From contig NZ_VITY01000021.1 in NCBI RefSeq assembly GCF_007993935.1, positions 1 to 64,000 of the forward strand: 64,000 nt of DNA, read 5' to 3'. The first letter of the stretch is position 1; the number at the start of each line of letters is the position of its first letter. The notes beneath the pieces were generated by a model that was given only the letters and a program-made list of their open reading frames with translations, did no database searches and was not told where the DNA came from. Made by a program: the position numbers and the translations under genes. Below, piece after piece: positions 1-7,802 of this stretch. The DNA comes from Bradyrhizobium macuxiense. Lineage in GTDB: Bacteria; Pseudomonadota; Alphaproteobacteria; Rhizobiales; Xanthobacteraceae.

Positions 1-69
1 AAGCTGCTCACCATCCTCAACGCGATGATGCGCGACCGAAAACCCTATCGGGCGGCTCCTTCAACATAA
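1..69 (+). CDS. IS110-family transposase, C-terminal end (partial)
   Basis: Only the last 22 codons and the TAA stop lie in the window. The reading frame open from base 1 ends with LLTILNAMMRD followed by a short tail, which resembles the extreme C-terminus of IS110-type (DEDD) transposases, where a LLxxxNAMxR-like helix precedes the stop. The bulk of the protein, including the catalytic DEDD and C-terminal serine regions, lies upstream of the window. IS110 elements usually lack terminal inverted repeats, so no element end can be placed. It is convergent with the LuxR-type gene. The call rests on a very short stretch. Confidence 0.5.
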   Translation, partial: KLLTILNAMMRDRKPYRAAPST

Positions 70-123
70 CAGTTGCCGGCCTTCGCCGGGACGACGCGCG
101 GAAGGAGCCGTGTGCTCACCACA

Positions 124-156
124 CTCCGGTGTGATCGCCGGGCGATGACACCGGAG
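124..156. repeat. 16-bp-arm inverted repeat between convergent genes
   Basis: Arms at 124-139 and 141-156 are reverse complements apart from one mismatch, separated by a single base. The repeat sits between the convergent transposase tail (ends 69) and the LuxR-type gene (ends 188). No T-run follows on either strand, so it is not a canonical intrinsic terminator. It could be a bidirectional transcription barrier, an mRNA 3'-end stabiliser or a protein-binding site. Confidence 0.6.
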
Positions 157-187
157 ATGAGTGGCGTAGGACAGCGAATAGCATGCC

Positions 188-559
188 TCACAAATTGATC
201 ACCCCGCGCCGCGCGGCATGCGCGACGGCGTCGGTGCGGCCGGTGGCGTCGAGCTTGTCGAGCAGGGAGCCGACATGAAATTTGGCGGTGTGGACGGAAA
301 TTCCGAGCCGCTGCGCGATCATCTTGTTGGATGCGCCTTCGGCCAGCAGCGCCAGCACGTCGAGCTCGCGCGGCGTCAGCTCGAAGTCGCCGCCGGCGGC
401 CTCGCGGTTACGTGCGACGATCGCGGCCGCCGCCTGCTCGCCCGGCGCGGCGAGCCGCAGGCCGGCGACGCTGCCGAGCAACGTCGCCAGCCGGTCGGCG
501 AGGACGGGGTCGTCGATCTCGAGCGCGACGACGATGTCGGCGGCAGGCTCGCTGCTCAC
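188..559 (-). CDS. LuxR-family DNA-binding regulator with vestigial receiver
   Basis: The product has 123 residues. The C-terminal half (about 58-120) is a typical LuxR/GerE helix-turn-helix: LTPRELDVLALLAEG, then SNKMIAQRLGISVHTAKFHV and LLDKLDATGRTDAV. The N-terminal ~50 residues look like the start of a response-regulator receiver but are too short to hold the phosphoacceptor Asp loop, so phosphorylation control is unlikely. The start is GTG at 559, sharing a 4-bp GTGA overlap with the stop of the upstream HtrA-like gene, which implies translational coupling and a shared mRNA. The likely role is transcriptional control linked to the HtrA-like partner; targets are unknown. Confidence 0.85.
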   Translation of the reverse strand: MSSEPAADIVVALEIDDPVLADRLATLLGSVAGLRLAAPGEQAAAAIVARNREAAGGDFELTPRELDVLALLAEGASNKMIAQRLGISVHTAKFHVGSLLDKLDATGRTDAVAHAARRGVINL

Positions 560-1422
560 GTCTCGGGCCTCTCTCCGACTGTGACCTTGAAGGTCATCGG
601 CTCGCCGCCGCGATGCACGGTGAGTTCAACGACGCTGCCGACGCTCTGCGGCCCGAGGCCGCGCGACAGCGCCCGCACGCCCGACAGCTTCTCACCGTTG
701 ACGGCAATGATCACGTCGCCCTGGCGGATGCCGGCTGTGGCCGAGGGGCCGGCCTTGTCGACATTCATCACCATCGCGCCGAGGCCGTCGTCGAGGCGGA
801 CCGGCTGCAACCCGACGCCGAGATACCCGCGCGCGATGCGGCCGCTCTTCTCGAGCTGGGCTGCGACCCGCTCGATGGTCGCGGCCGGGATCGTCAGCAC
901 GCGGCGCGGGCCGAGCACCGCCATGCCGAACGGCGCGCCCGCGGCATTCAGCGCCAATCCGCCCTGCTGGCTGTGCCGCAGCCGGACGTCGAGCTCGATC
1001 CGTGCGTCGATCTCGCCGCCGCGCAGGCTGCGCCAGGCCGGGCCCGACCGCGCGACCATGCCGAGCCGTGCGATCGGGGCGCCGCGGTCGGCCGCGACGA
1101 GCACCGCGAGCGATCCGAGCGCCGGAACTTCGGTCGATAGCTTGATCGGCGCGACGTCGCCATCGACGCGCAGCAGTGCGACGTCGGTGGTGTGGTCACG
1201 TCCAGCGACGGTCGCTGGCCGGCGGCTGCCGTCGGCGAACTGGATTTCGATCTCGCCCTCGTCAGCCAGCGCTTCGTCGGCGGTGACGATCAGGCCCGCC
1301 TTCCAGACAAAGCCCGAGGCGCGCGCGCGATGCGAATGCACGGAGACGACCGAGGGCGCAGCGCGCGCAATGGTCTCCGACAGGGCTGACGACAGCGAGG
1401 CAAGGATGTTCGGTTCGGTCAT
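556..1422 (-). CDS. HtrA/DegP-like (S1C) pseudoprotease with PDZ domain
   Basis: The 288-residue protein has a trypsin-like domain (about 20-190) followed by a PDZ domain (about 195-285, starting GYLGVGLQPV and including the GIRQGDVIIAVNG loop). Of the S1C triad only Asp80 (in DHTTDVALLRV) remains. The His position reads VTADEAL, with Glu50 where active enzymes have His. The Ser motif GNSGG reads SQQGG, with Gln153 replacing the nucleophile. There is no signal peptide, so it is predicted cytoplasmic. GGAG lies 7 nt before the ATG. It is the first gene of a two-gene operon with the LuxR-type regulator. It is probably a peptide-binding scaffold or sensor rather than a protease. Confidence 0.85.
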   Translation of the reverse strand: MTEPNILASLSSALSETIARAAPSVVSVHSHRARASGFVWKAGLIVTADEALADEGEIEIQFADGSRRPATVAGRDHTTDVALLRVDGDVAPIKLSTEVPALGSLAVLVAADRGAPIARLGMVARSGPAWRSLRGGEIDARIELDVRLRHSQQGGLALNAAGAPFGMAVLGPRRVLTIPAATIERVAAQLEKSGRIARGYLGVGLQPVRLDDGLGAMVMNVDKAGPSATAGIRQGDVIIAVNGEKLSGVRALSRGLGPQSVGSVVELTVHRGGEPMTFKVTVGERPET

Positions 1423-1519
1423 GAGAAACTCCGTTGGCTTCCCGCAATCTGGGATGTTGCGGCTGGCGGCGAAACTGGCCGGATGGGCAGGGCCAGGACG
1501 CGTTGCCCGGAACCGTCGC

Positions 1520-2542
1520 TCAGCTCAACCGCTGCAGGGTCGCCTTCGGGCTTTCGCCGAACTTGGCGCGGTAGGCGCTCGCCATGCGGCTCAGATGGGT
1601 AAAGCCGAGGTCGAATGCAATATCGACGATGCGCTCGCCCGGTCGCGCCGTCTTGAGACGGGCGTTGAGCTGGGCGAGGCGGATGTCGAGCAGCATCTCG
1701 GAGACGGTGGTGCCGAAGTGACGGCGGAAGCCGAGTTGCAGCGCGCGGATGCCGGTGCCCGCGATCTCCGCAAGCTCGGCGAGATCCAGCGGCTCGGTCG
1801 CGCGGGTCTCAAGATAGGCCCGCACGCGCTTCAGCGCCGCCGGCTGGGCCTCGGTGCGGCCGTTGAAGACATCGATCGCCGAGCTCAGGCTGTGCCGCTG
1901 CCCGTCGAGCAGGACGTTGAGAAACTGTTCGCGCCAATCGGCCGCCGCCACCGCGGACAACGATTTGCGCGGCCCGACCTGCTCGGCCGTCGTCACGAGT
2001 TGCTCAATCCTGGCCGAGAGCATCTCGCCGAGCGGCCCGCTCAGCGCGACGGCCGGATCGAACTCGACCGGCCGCACCGCCACGCCGCCAAGCGCCGCGG
2101 CACGATGCTCGACCAGCTTGCGGTCGAGCAGGACGATGAGCTGGGCGCAGTCGTCGCGCCAGGTCATCTCGGTCGGAATCGTCGGCGACAGCAGCGAAGC
2201 GCAGTGTTGCGGTCCGGTGGTGAGCTCGCGCGCGGCGGTCCGGATCGAGGCCGAGCCGGACAGCGGCAGCTGCAACAGGAAGAACCGGTCGAGGCAGCCC
2301 GGATTGATCGCGACCGACCCGCCATAGGCGACGTAGTTGACCGAGAAGCCGTCGAAGTCTGCGCAATTGTGGTGCGCGGAGAAATCGCGCTCGGAATGAT
2401 CGACCGGCGTCAGCTGGTGCGGACAGAAGATGCGGCCGATCGCTTCGGCCGCATCGTCGACGCGCGCGGTCGCGACGCGCGCGAAATCCTTCAGCCTTGC
2501 CGAACTTGCCCTTGCCGAAACCTCGTTGCCAACAGCAGTCAC
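1520..2542 (-). CDS. AraC-family transcriptional regulator
   Basis: The 340-residue protein has an N-terminal AraC_binding_2-type ligand domain (about 40-200) and a C-terminal double helix-turn-helix (about 235-338), with the LAEIAGTGIRALQLGFRRHF and IAFDLGFTHLSRMASAYRAKFG signatures of the family. It is transcribed away from the cupin gene at 2794; the 250-bp gap should hold both promoters. The annotated GTG start at 2542 has only a weak ribosome site, so the true start could be slightly downstream. The divergent position suggests it controls the cupin/monooxygenase genes, but the inducer is unknown. Confidence 0.9.
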   Translation of the reverse strand: MTAVGNEVSARASSARLKDFARVATARVDDAAEAIGRIFCPHQLTPVDHSERDFSAHHNCADFDGFSVNYVAYGGSVAINPGCLDRFFLLQLPLSGSASIRTAARELTTGPQHCASLLSPTIPTEMTWRDDCAQLIVLLDRKLVEHRAAALGGVAVRPVEFDPAVALSGPLGEMLSARIEQLVTTAEQVGPRKSLSAVAAADWREQFLNVLLDGQRHSLSSAIDVFNGRTEAQPAALKRVRAYLETRATEPLDLAELAEIAGTGIRALQLGFRRHFGTTVSEMLLDIRLAQLNARLKTARPGERIVDIAFDLGFTHLSRMASAYRAKFGESPKATLQRLS

Positions 2543-2793
2543 GCCGGCCGTCCGAGTTGTTTGAGGTCTAAAATATCGAGCAGCCTAGTCCATTCGCGGG
2601 CAAAGGGGAACGCCGTTTCGTCGCGCAAACTGCCCGATCGGCGCGCAGGCGGATGCAGCGACTTTGGGCAGAAAGTTGCTCCCGCATTGCAGCATGATCG
2701 CGCGCGGTGCGGATTCGTTTATCGGCTAGACAGCCCCGCCGGCTGGCGACAGGCTCCGTGTCCGCAATACGCATCAAAACTGGAGAGGCTGAC

Positions 2794-3243
2794 ATGGGCA
2801 CGCTCGAAAAAGGCATTACCCGCACCGGCACCGGCTACGGCGGCAAGACCTGGAATATCCTCGGCCAGGTCTACTATCCGAAGGCGGTCACCGACTCGAC
2901 CTTCGCGTTCGAGACCAACAGCGATCCCGGCCAGTTCGTGCCGGTGCACATCCATCCGACCCAGGACGAGTTCATCCTGGTGCAGGAGGGCGTGCTCGAC
3001 CTCAAGCTCGACGGCGTCTGGGTGCAGGCCAAGGCCGGCGACCTCGTGCGCATGCCGCGCGGCATTCCGCACGGCTATTTCAACAAGTCGGACAAGCCGG
3101 CGCGGGCGCTGTTCTGGGTGTCGCCGATGCAGAAGCTCGAGGCGCTGTTCGACAAGCTGCACAATCTGCAGGATCCCGTCGAGGTGGTGCGCATTTCCGC
3201 CGAGCACGAGGTGGACTTCCTGCCGCCGGAAGCCAACGACTAG
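2794..3243 (+). CDS. Cupin-domain protein
   Basis: The 149-residue single-domain cupin begins MGTLEKG; GGAGAGG 6 nt upstream fixes the start rather than the longer upstream frame. Cupin motif 1 has metal-ligand candidates His52, His54 and Glu59 (VHIHPTQDEF). Motif 2 includes MPRGIPHGYFNKS with a fourth His. It lacks a DNA-binding domain. Small cupins of this type bind a metal and act as isomerases, dioxygenases or ligand sensors; the sequence does not decide which. It lies between a divergent AraC regulator and a co-directional flavin monooxygenase 118 bp downstream, so a role in the same pathway is likely. Confidence 0.85.
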   Translation: MGTLEKGITRTGTGYGGKTWNILGQVYYPKAVTDSTFAFETNSDPGQFVPVHIHPTQDEFILVQEGVLDLKLDGVWVQAKAGDLVRMPRGIPHGYFNKSDKPARALFWVSPMQKLEALFDKLHNLQDPVEVVRISAEHEVDFLPPEAND

Positions 3244-3361
3244 GCCGGCTGCCAAACAGACGACGCACACGAGGCGGCGATCGTCGGAGCTTGCTCCGGC
3301 GATGACGGGGATGTGCGCGCCGACGAAATTTGCATCTGTTCATTCATATGGGAGCGGTTTC

Positions 3362-4855
3362 ATGGTCAAGCAGAAGCATGTGTGTGTGATCGGCGCCGGC
3401 ATTTCCGGGCTCGCCGCCGGCAAGGCCTTTGCCGGTCGCGGTCACAGGGTGACCATCATCGAGCGCAGCGGCGATCTCGGCGGGGTCTGGGAGCCGGCAC
3501 GCTCCTATCCCGATGTGCAGACCCAGAGCCCGAAGGAGCTCTATCGCTACACCGACAAGGCGATGCCGGAAGCTTATCCGGAATGGCCGAAGGGGCCGCA
3601 GGTCCATGCATACTTGCGCGATTATGCGCGCAGCCATGGGCTCGACGGCGCGATGCGGTTCAACACCAGGGTCGAGGGCATGAAGCGCCGTGCCGACGGC
3701 AAACCGGGCTGGACGCTCGCGCTGCGCTCGACTGATGGTGCCACCGGCCATGAGGATTTCGACTTTGTTGTGGTCTGCACCGGGCAATTCAACGAGCCGC
3801 AGACGTTGCCGCTTCCCGGCGAGGACGGCTTCAAGGCGCAGGGCGGCCAGATCCTGCACTCGTCGCAATATGGCGACCCTGATCTCGCCAAGGGGCGCAA
3901 GGTGGTCGTCCTCGGCGGCTCCAAATCGGCGACCGATATCGCGGTGAATGCGGTCAATTCCGGCGCCAGCGAAGTCACCATTGTGTTTCGCGAACCGGTG
4001 TGGCGGATTCCCTACTTCATCGGCGGTCTCGTCAACTTCAAGCGTATCCTCTACATCCGCGCGCAGGAGCAGATGTTCGCGAGCTGGGGCATCGGGCCGA
4101 TGGCGCGCCTCGCGCACGTCGTGGCAAAGCCGTTCGTCTGGGCGAACTGGCGCGGGCTCGAGAGCATGCTGAAGATGCAGCTCAAGCTGAAGCAGTGCGG
4201 CATGGTGCCGAAGGAACGGATCGAGGACGGCGTCAACTGCTCGGTGCCGATCGCGACCCCCGGCTTCTACCCGATGGTGGCCGACGGTCGGATCAAGGCG
4301 GTGCTCGGGACCTTCGACCGTTATGACGGCAACACCATCGTGATGAGCGGCGGCCAGCGTGTCGCGGCCGATGTTGCGGTGCTCGCGATCGGCTACAAGC
4401 TCGGGGTGCCGTTCCTGCCCGCGGAGTATCAGAACAAGCTGGTCGAGCCCGACGGGCAGTACCGGCTCTATCGGCTGATCGCCAATCCCGATCTGCCGGA
4501 CATGGGCTTCGTCGGCTTCAATTCGAGCTTCTGCACCGTGCTGTGTGCGGATCTCGCCGCGAACTGGCTGGTGCGCTACGCCGACGGACAGCTCGCGCGG
4601 CAGCCGAGCGCGGCCGAGATGCACGACAACATCGCGATGATGCTGAACTTCAAGCGGGTCGAGCGTCCGGCGGCGGGCGTCTATGGCGGGCTGTGCGTCG
4701 CGCCCTATCACTTCAAGCATTTCGACGAGCTGCTCGCGGACATCGGCACCAAGGCGTCGCGCCGCAACCGGCTCGTCGAAAAGTTCACTCCGCCGGACGC
4801 GGACGCCTATGCGCGCTTCCTCGCGACCGCACCTGTGTACATGGCGGCCGCCTAA
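3362..4855 (+). CDS. Flavin-containing monooxygenase (FMO/BVMO class B)
   Basis: The 497-residue protein starts with an FAD-binding Rossmann motif, VIGAGISGLAAGKAF (residues about 9-23). A GxxxHxxxY segment (GQILHSSQY) follows near residue 165, then a second nucleotide-binding glycine motif, VVVLGGSKSATD (NADPH). This order is diagnostic of class B flavoprotein monooxygenases. The family uses FAD and NADPH to oxygenate heteroatoms or carbonyls. The ATG follows GGGAGCG. Its stop overlaps that of the convergent alpha/beta hydrolase (TAA 4853-4855 against TAG 4854-4852). Pairing of such enzymes with a hydrolase often marks Baeyer-Villiger catabolism, but the substrate cannot be read here. Confidence 0.88.
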   Translation: MVKQKHVCVIGAGISGLAAGKAFAGRGHRVTIIERSGDLGGVWEPARSYPDVQTQSPKELYRYTDKAMPEAYPEWPKGPQVHAYLRDYARSHGLDGAMRFNTRVEGMKRRADGKPGWTLALRSTDGATGHEDFDFVVVCTGQFNEPQTLPLPGEDGFKAQGGQILHSSQYGDPDLAKGRKVVVLGGSKSATDIAVNAVNSGASEVTIVFREPVWRIPYFIGGLVNFKRILYIRAQEQMFASWGIGPMARLAHVVAKPFVWANWRGLESMLKMQLKLKQCGMVPKERIEDGVNCSVPIATPGFYPMVADGRIKAVLGTFDRYDGNTIVMSGGQRVAADVAVLAIGYKLGVPFLPAEYQNKLVEPDGQYRLYRLIANPDLPDMGFVGFNSSFCTVLCADLAANWLVRYADGQLARQPSAAEMHDNIAMMLNFKRVERPAAGVYGGLCVAPYHFKHFDELLADIGTKASRRNRLVEKFTPPDADAYARFLATAPVYMAAA

Positions 4856-5577
4856 TCGCGGCCGGCGTCGAGGAAGGCCTGCGCCAGGCGTTCGGGATTG
4901 GAGAAGCACAGCTCGTGGCTGCCCGGTACCTGGACCAGGCGGAACAGCCCGAGCTTCTCCGACAGCCGCGGATGCCAGGGCAGGCTGTGCGGCATCGCCG
5001 TATCCTCCGTGCAGTTGACGTAGGATTTCGCGATTGGCATCTCGGCCGGATTGGTCCGCAGCACGATCTTGTCCTCGAAGGTCTTCAGCGGGTGCGGGTT
5101 GAGCACGTCATAAGCCCGCTGCGCCGTCTCGAGGTCGGCGTCGTTGATGAAGGCCTCACGCCAGATCGGGAACGGCAGCACCACCGAGCCGTCGCCGCGC
5201 TCGGCATGGATGGCGTCGAACAGGCCGCGATAGTGCGGCGGCACCATATCGTTGAGGCACTCGCCATTGTTCGGCACGAACGCGTTCCAATAGACGAGGC
5301 GGCGGATGCGATTGGCGGCGGCGTCGGCAACGCCTGTGATGACCATGCCGCCATAGCTGTGGCCGACCAGCACGATGTCGTTCAGATTGTGCTCGGCGAG
5401 ATAGTCCACGATGGACTGGATCGCCTCGGCAAGGCCGGAATCCTTCCGGTCGCCGGGCCGGTTGCCCTTGATGGTCGGGGTATGGACCACATGGCCGGCC
5501 TTGCGGATGGCTGCCGCAACCGGCTCAAACTCGGCGCCGGTATGCCAGGCGCCATGGACGAGAACATAGGTCGACAT
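4852..5577 (-). CDS. Alpha/beta-fold hydrolase
   Basis: The 241-residue protein has the plant-esterase/salicylate-esterase-like layout. It opens with VLVHGAWHTG (oxyanion loop), has the nucleophile elbow VGHSYGG with Ser74, and a late catalytic His in GSHELCF near residue 222. There is no signal peptide. GGGAGG precedes the ATG by 6 nt. Acid-base-Ser hydrolases of this subgroup act on small esters or lactones. The gene is convergent with the monooxygenase and divergent from the AraC gene at 5732, so it is not in the same transcript as either. The substrate is unknown. Confidence 0.88.
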   Translation of the reverse strand: MSTYVLVHGAWHTGAEFEPVAAAIRKAGHVVHTPTIKGNRPGDRKDSGLAEAIQSIVDYLAEHNLNDIVLVGHSYGGMVITGVADAAANRIRRLVYWNAFVPNNGECLNDMVPPHYRGLFDAIHAERGDGSVVLPFPIWREAFINDADLETAQRAYDVLNPHPLKTFEDKIVLRTNPAEMPIAKSYVNCTEDTAMPHSLPWHPRLSEKLGLFRLVQVPGSHELCFSNPERLAQAFLDAGRD

Positions 5578-5731
5578 GTTGTACCTCCCTGCGTGGTTTG
5601 GTTAGATCGGTTGCGACGTCCGGGACGGCCCGGGGCACGCACCGAGTTCAAGCAGTTCCCGATGGATATTGACCCGGACCTGTGGAACGCGCTTGGCTGT
5701 AAGCGAACCGGACTTGGCTCGGAGTGAACTG

Positions 5732-6712
5732 ATGCAGCAAATCGCCGCCGCGGATCGCTCGCGCAGGGTGAGCTGGAATACCGCGGACACCAGGCCGGGC
5801 GAGCAGTTCGCATATTATCGCGAGGCGATCTGCCAAGCCTTCATGAACCTGACGCCGGAGCCGCCGGCGACGCCGGGCTTCATTGCGCGGGTCGAGACCG
5901 TCGGGCTCGGCGACGGGGCGGTCAACCGGGTCAATTTCCCGGAGCATGTGGTGCGGCGCTCGGCTGCCGACATCGCCGCATCCAGCCGGCGCTGCTACTA
6001 TCTCAACCTCAAGCTCGCCGGCCGCTGCCGCATCCAGCAGGCCGGCCGCGAGGTCAGCCTGTCGCCGGGGCAGGTCGGGATCTTCGACAGCGGTCGGCGC
6101 TTCGCGCTGCTGCACGACCGCGGACCCGCGCTGCAGGTCGCCTCGTTCTGGGTGCCGGCCGAAGCGCTGGATGAACGGCTGCCGTCGGCGCCGGAGGTGG
6201 CCCCGGCGCGGGTGTCCGATGATGCCTTCGTCGGTCATCTCATCACCGAGACCGCGCAGGTCCTGAACAATTCGGCACTCCGTGCAACTGATGCGGACAA
6301 TGCCCGGCTGTTCGGCGTGCTGCTCGATCTGGTCGCGCTCAGCCTGTCGCGCAGCGGCCGCCAAGGGGTCGCCGAGAGCGCGGGCCTGGCGGATGCGACG
6401 TGGCTGGCGCTGCGCCGCGCCGTGGACCGCCGGCTGCGCGAGCCCGGGCTCGGCGTTGCCGCCATCGCGACTGCGATCGGCATCAGCGAGCGCTACGTCC
6501 ATAAATTGTTCGAGCGCGCCGGCACCACGTTCGCCAGCCACGTGATGGATCGTCGCCTCGACGGCGCGGCGCGCGACCTGAGGGATCCGGCGATCGCCGC
6601 GCGCGCGATCGGCGACATTGCGTTCGACTGGGGCTTCTCCGACCTGTCGCATTTCACCCGGCGGTTCCGGCATCGCTTCGGCTGCACGCCGCGCGACTGG
6701 CGTCGCGGCTGA
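5732..6712 (+). CDS. AraC-family transcriptional regulator
   Basis: The 326-residue protein has an N-terminal cupin-like effector domain of the AraC_binding_2 type (about 30-200) and a C-terminal double HTH (about 220-325, ending in DIAFDWGFSDLSHFTRRFRHRFG). The ATG at 5732 with GGAGTG upstream is preferred over a TTG 63 bp earlier. It lies 21 bp before the maleylacetate reductase-like gene, so the two are probably co-transcribed, and it is divergent from the alpha/beta hydrolase. It plausibly regulates both flanking transcripts. Confidence 0.88.
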   Translation: MQQIAAADRSRRVSWNTADTRPGEQFAYYREAICQAFMNLTPEPPATPGFIARVETVGLGDGAVNRVNFPEHVVRRSAADIAASSRRCYYLNLKLAGRCRIQQAGREVSLSPGQVGIFDSGRRFALLHDRGPALQVASFWVPAEALDERLPSAPEVAPARVSDDAFVGHLITETAQVLNNSALRATDADNARLFGVLLDLVALSLSRSGRQGVAESAGLADATWLALRRAVDRRLREPGLGVAAIATAIGISERYVHKLFERAGTTFASHVMDRRLDGAARDLRDPAIAARAIGDIAFDWGFSDLSHFTRRFRHRFGCTPRDWRRG

Positions 6713-6733
6713 CCAACGTTTTCGGAAATCACC

Positions 6734-7801
6734 ATGCCGCAGCCGTTCACCTATCAAGTCAGCCCGATGCGGGTCGTATTCGGGGGCGGCACGGTCGCGC
6801 AGCTGGCGGAGGAACTCGACCGGCTCGGCATCAGGCGCGCGCTGGTGCTGGCAAGCCGGCGGCAGCAGGCCGAGCTCGGCGATCTCGCCGATTTGACCGG
6901 CGGCCGCATGGCCGGTGTGTTCGATGGCGCGGTGGTGCACACGCCGGTCGCAGTCACCGAACGCGCCATGCAGATGGTTCGCGAGTTGAAGCCCGACGGC
7001 GTGGTTGCGATCGGCGCGGGCGCGGCGACCGGATTGAGCAAGGCGATCGCGCTGCGCACCGACCTGCCGCAACTGATCGTGCCGACCAGCTATGCCGGCT
7101 CCGAGATGACGGCAGTGCTCGGCGAGACCGTGGATGGCGTCAAGACCACGCAGTCCTCGCCGAAGATATTGCCGGAGGCCGTGATCTACGACGTCAACCT
7201 GACGCTGTCGATGCCAGCGAAGTTCTCCGCGATCTCAGGCCTCAACGCGATCGCCCATGCGGCCGAGGCGCTGTATGCGCGGGACGGCAACCCGATCACC
7301 TCGCTGATGGCGGAGGAAGCGATCGCAAAACTCGCGTCATCGCTGCCGGAGGTGATCGCGCGGCCGCGCGATCTCGATGCGCGCTTCGATGCGCTCTATG
7401 GCGCGTGGCTGTGCGCGGTGTGTCTCGGCACCGTCGGCATGGCGCTGCATCACAAGCTCTGTCACACCGTCGGCGCGCTGTTCGACCTGCCGCACGCCGA
7501 GACCCATGCGGTGCTGCTGCCGCACACCATCGCCTACAACACGCCGGCCGCACGGGATGCGATCGGCCGCGCCGCGCGGGCGCTTGGCGCATCTGACGCG
7601 GCCGACGGCCTGTTCGGTCTGTCGGCAAAGCTCGGAGCGCCGCGCTCGCTCGCCGAGATCGGCATGCCCGAGGACGGCATCGCGAAGGCGGCCGCGCTTG
7701 CTACCAAAAATCCCTACTGGAATCCGCGGCCGATCGAGGAAGGCGGCATCCGTGACCTGCTCAGGCGCGCATGGTCGGGCGCGCGGCCGCAGGCCGGATA
7801 G
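6734..7801 (+). CDS. Maleylacetate reductase-like iron-type alcohol dehydrogenase
   Basis: The 355-residue protein belongs to the group III (iron) alcohol dehydrogenase fold. N-terminal VVFGGGTVAQLAEEL is the maleylacetate reductase signature, followed by the nucleotide-binding segment VVAIGAGAATGLSKAIAL and IVPTSYAGSEMTAVLGE. Metal-ligand-region histidines occur in ISGLNAIAHAAEALYA and HHKLCHTVGALFDLPHAETH. Known members reduce maleylacetate to 3-oxoadipate with NAD(P)H in hydroxyquinol, resorcinol or chloroaromatic breakdown. No intradiol dioxygenase is adjacent, so the assignment to that pathway is by family only. It follows the AraC regulator by 21 bp. Confidence 0.85.
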   Translation: MPQPFTYQVSPMRVVFGGGTVAQLAEELDRLGIRRALVLASRRQQAELGDLADLTGGRMAGVFDGAVVHTPVAVTERAMQMVRELKPDGVVAIGAGAATGLSKAIALRTDLPQLIVPTSYAGSEMTAVLGETVDGVKTTQSSPKILPEAVIYDVNLTLSMPAKFSAISGLNAIAHAAEALYARDGNPITSLMAEEAIAKLASSLPEVIARPRDLDARFDALYGAWLCAVCLGTVGMALHHKLCHTVGALFDLPHAETHAVLLPHTIAYNTPAARDAIGRAARALGASDAADGLFGLSAKLGAPRSLAEIGMPEDGIAKAAALATKNPYWNPRPIEEGGIRDLLRRAWSGARPQAG

Positions 7802-7802
7802 A

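Noticed and set aside
218-3361. A very long plus-strand open frame (over 1500 codons) running into the flavin monooxygenase
   Set aside because: The part before 3362 lies antisense to the LuxR, HtrA-like and AraC genes and is low-complexity Arg/Ala-rich. It is a high-GC shadow frame; the real gene starts at 3362.
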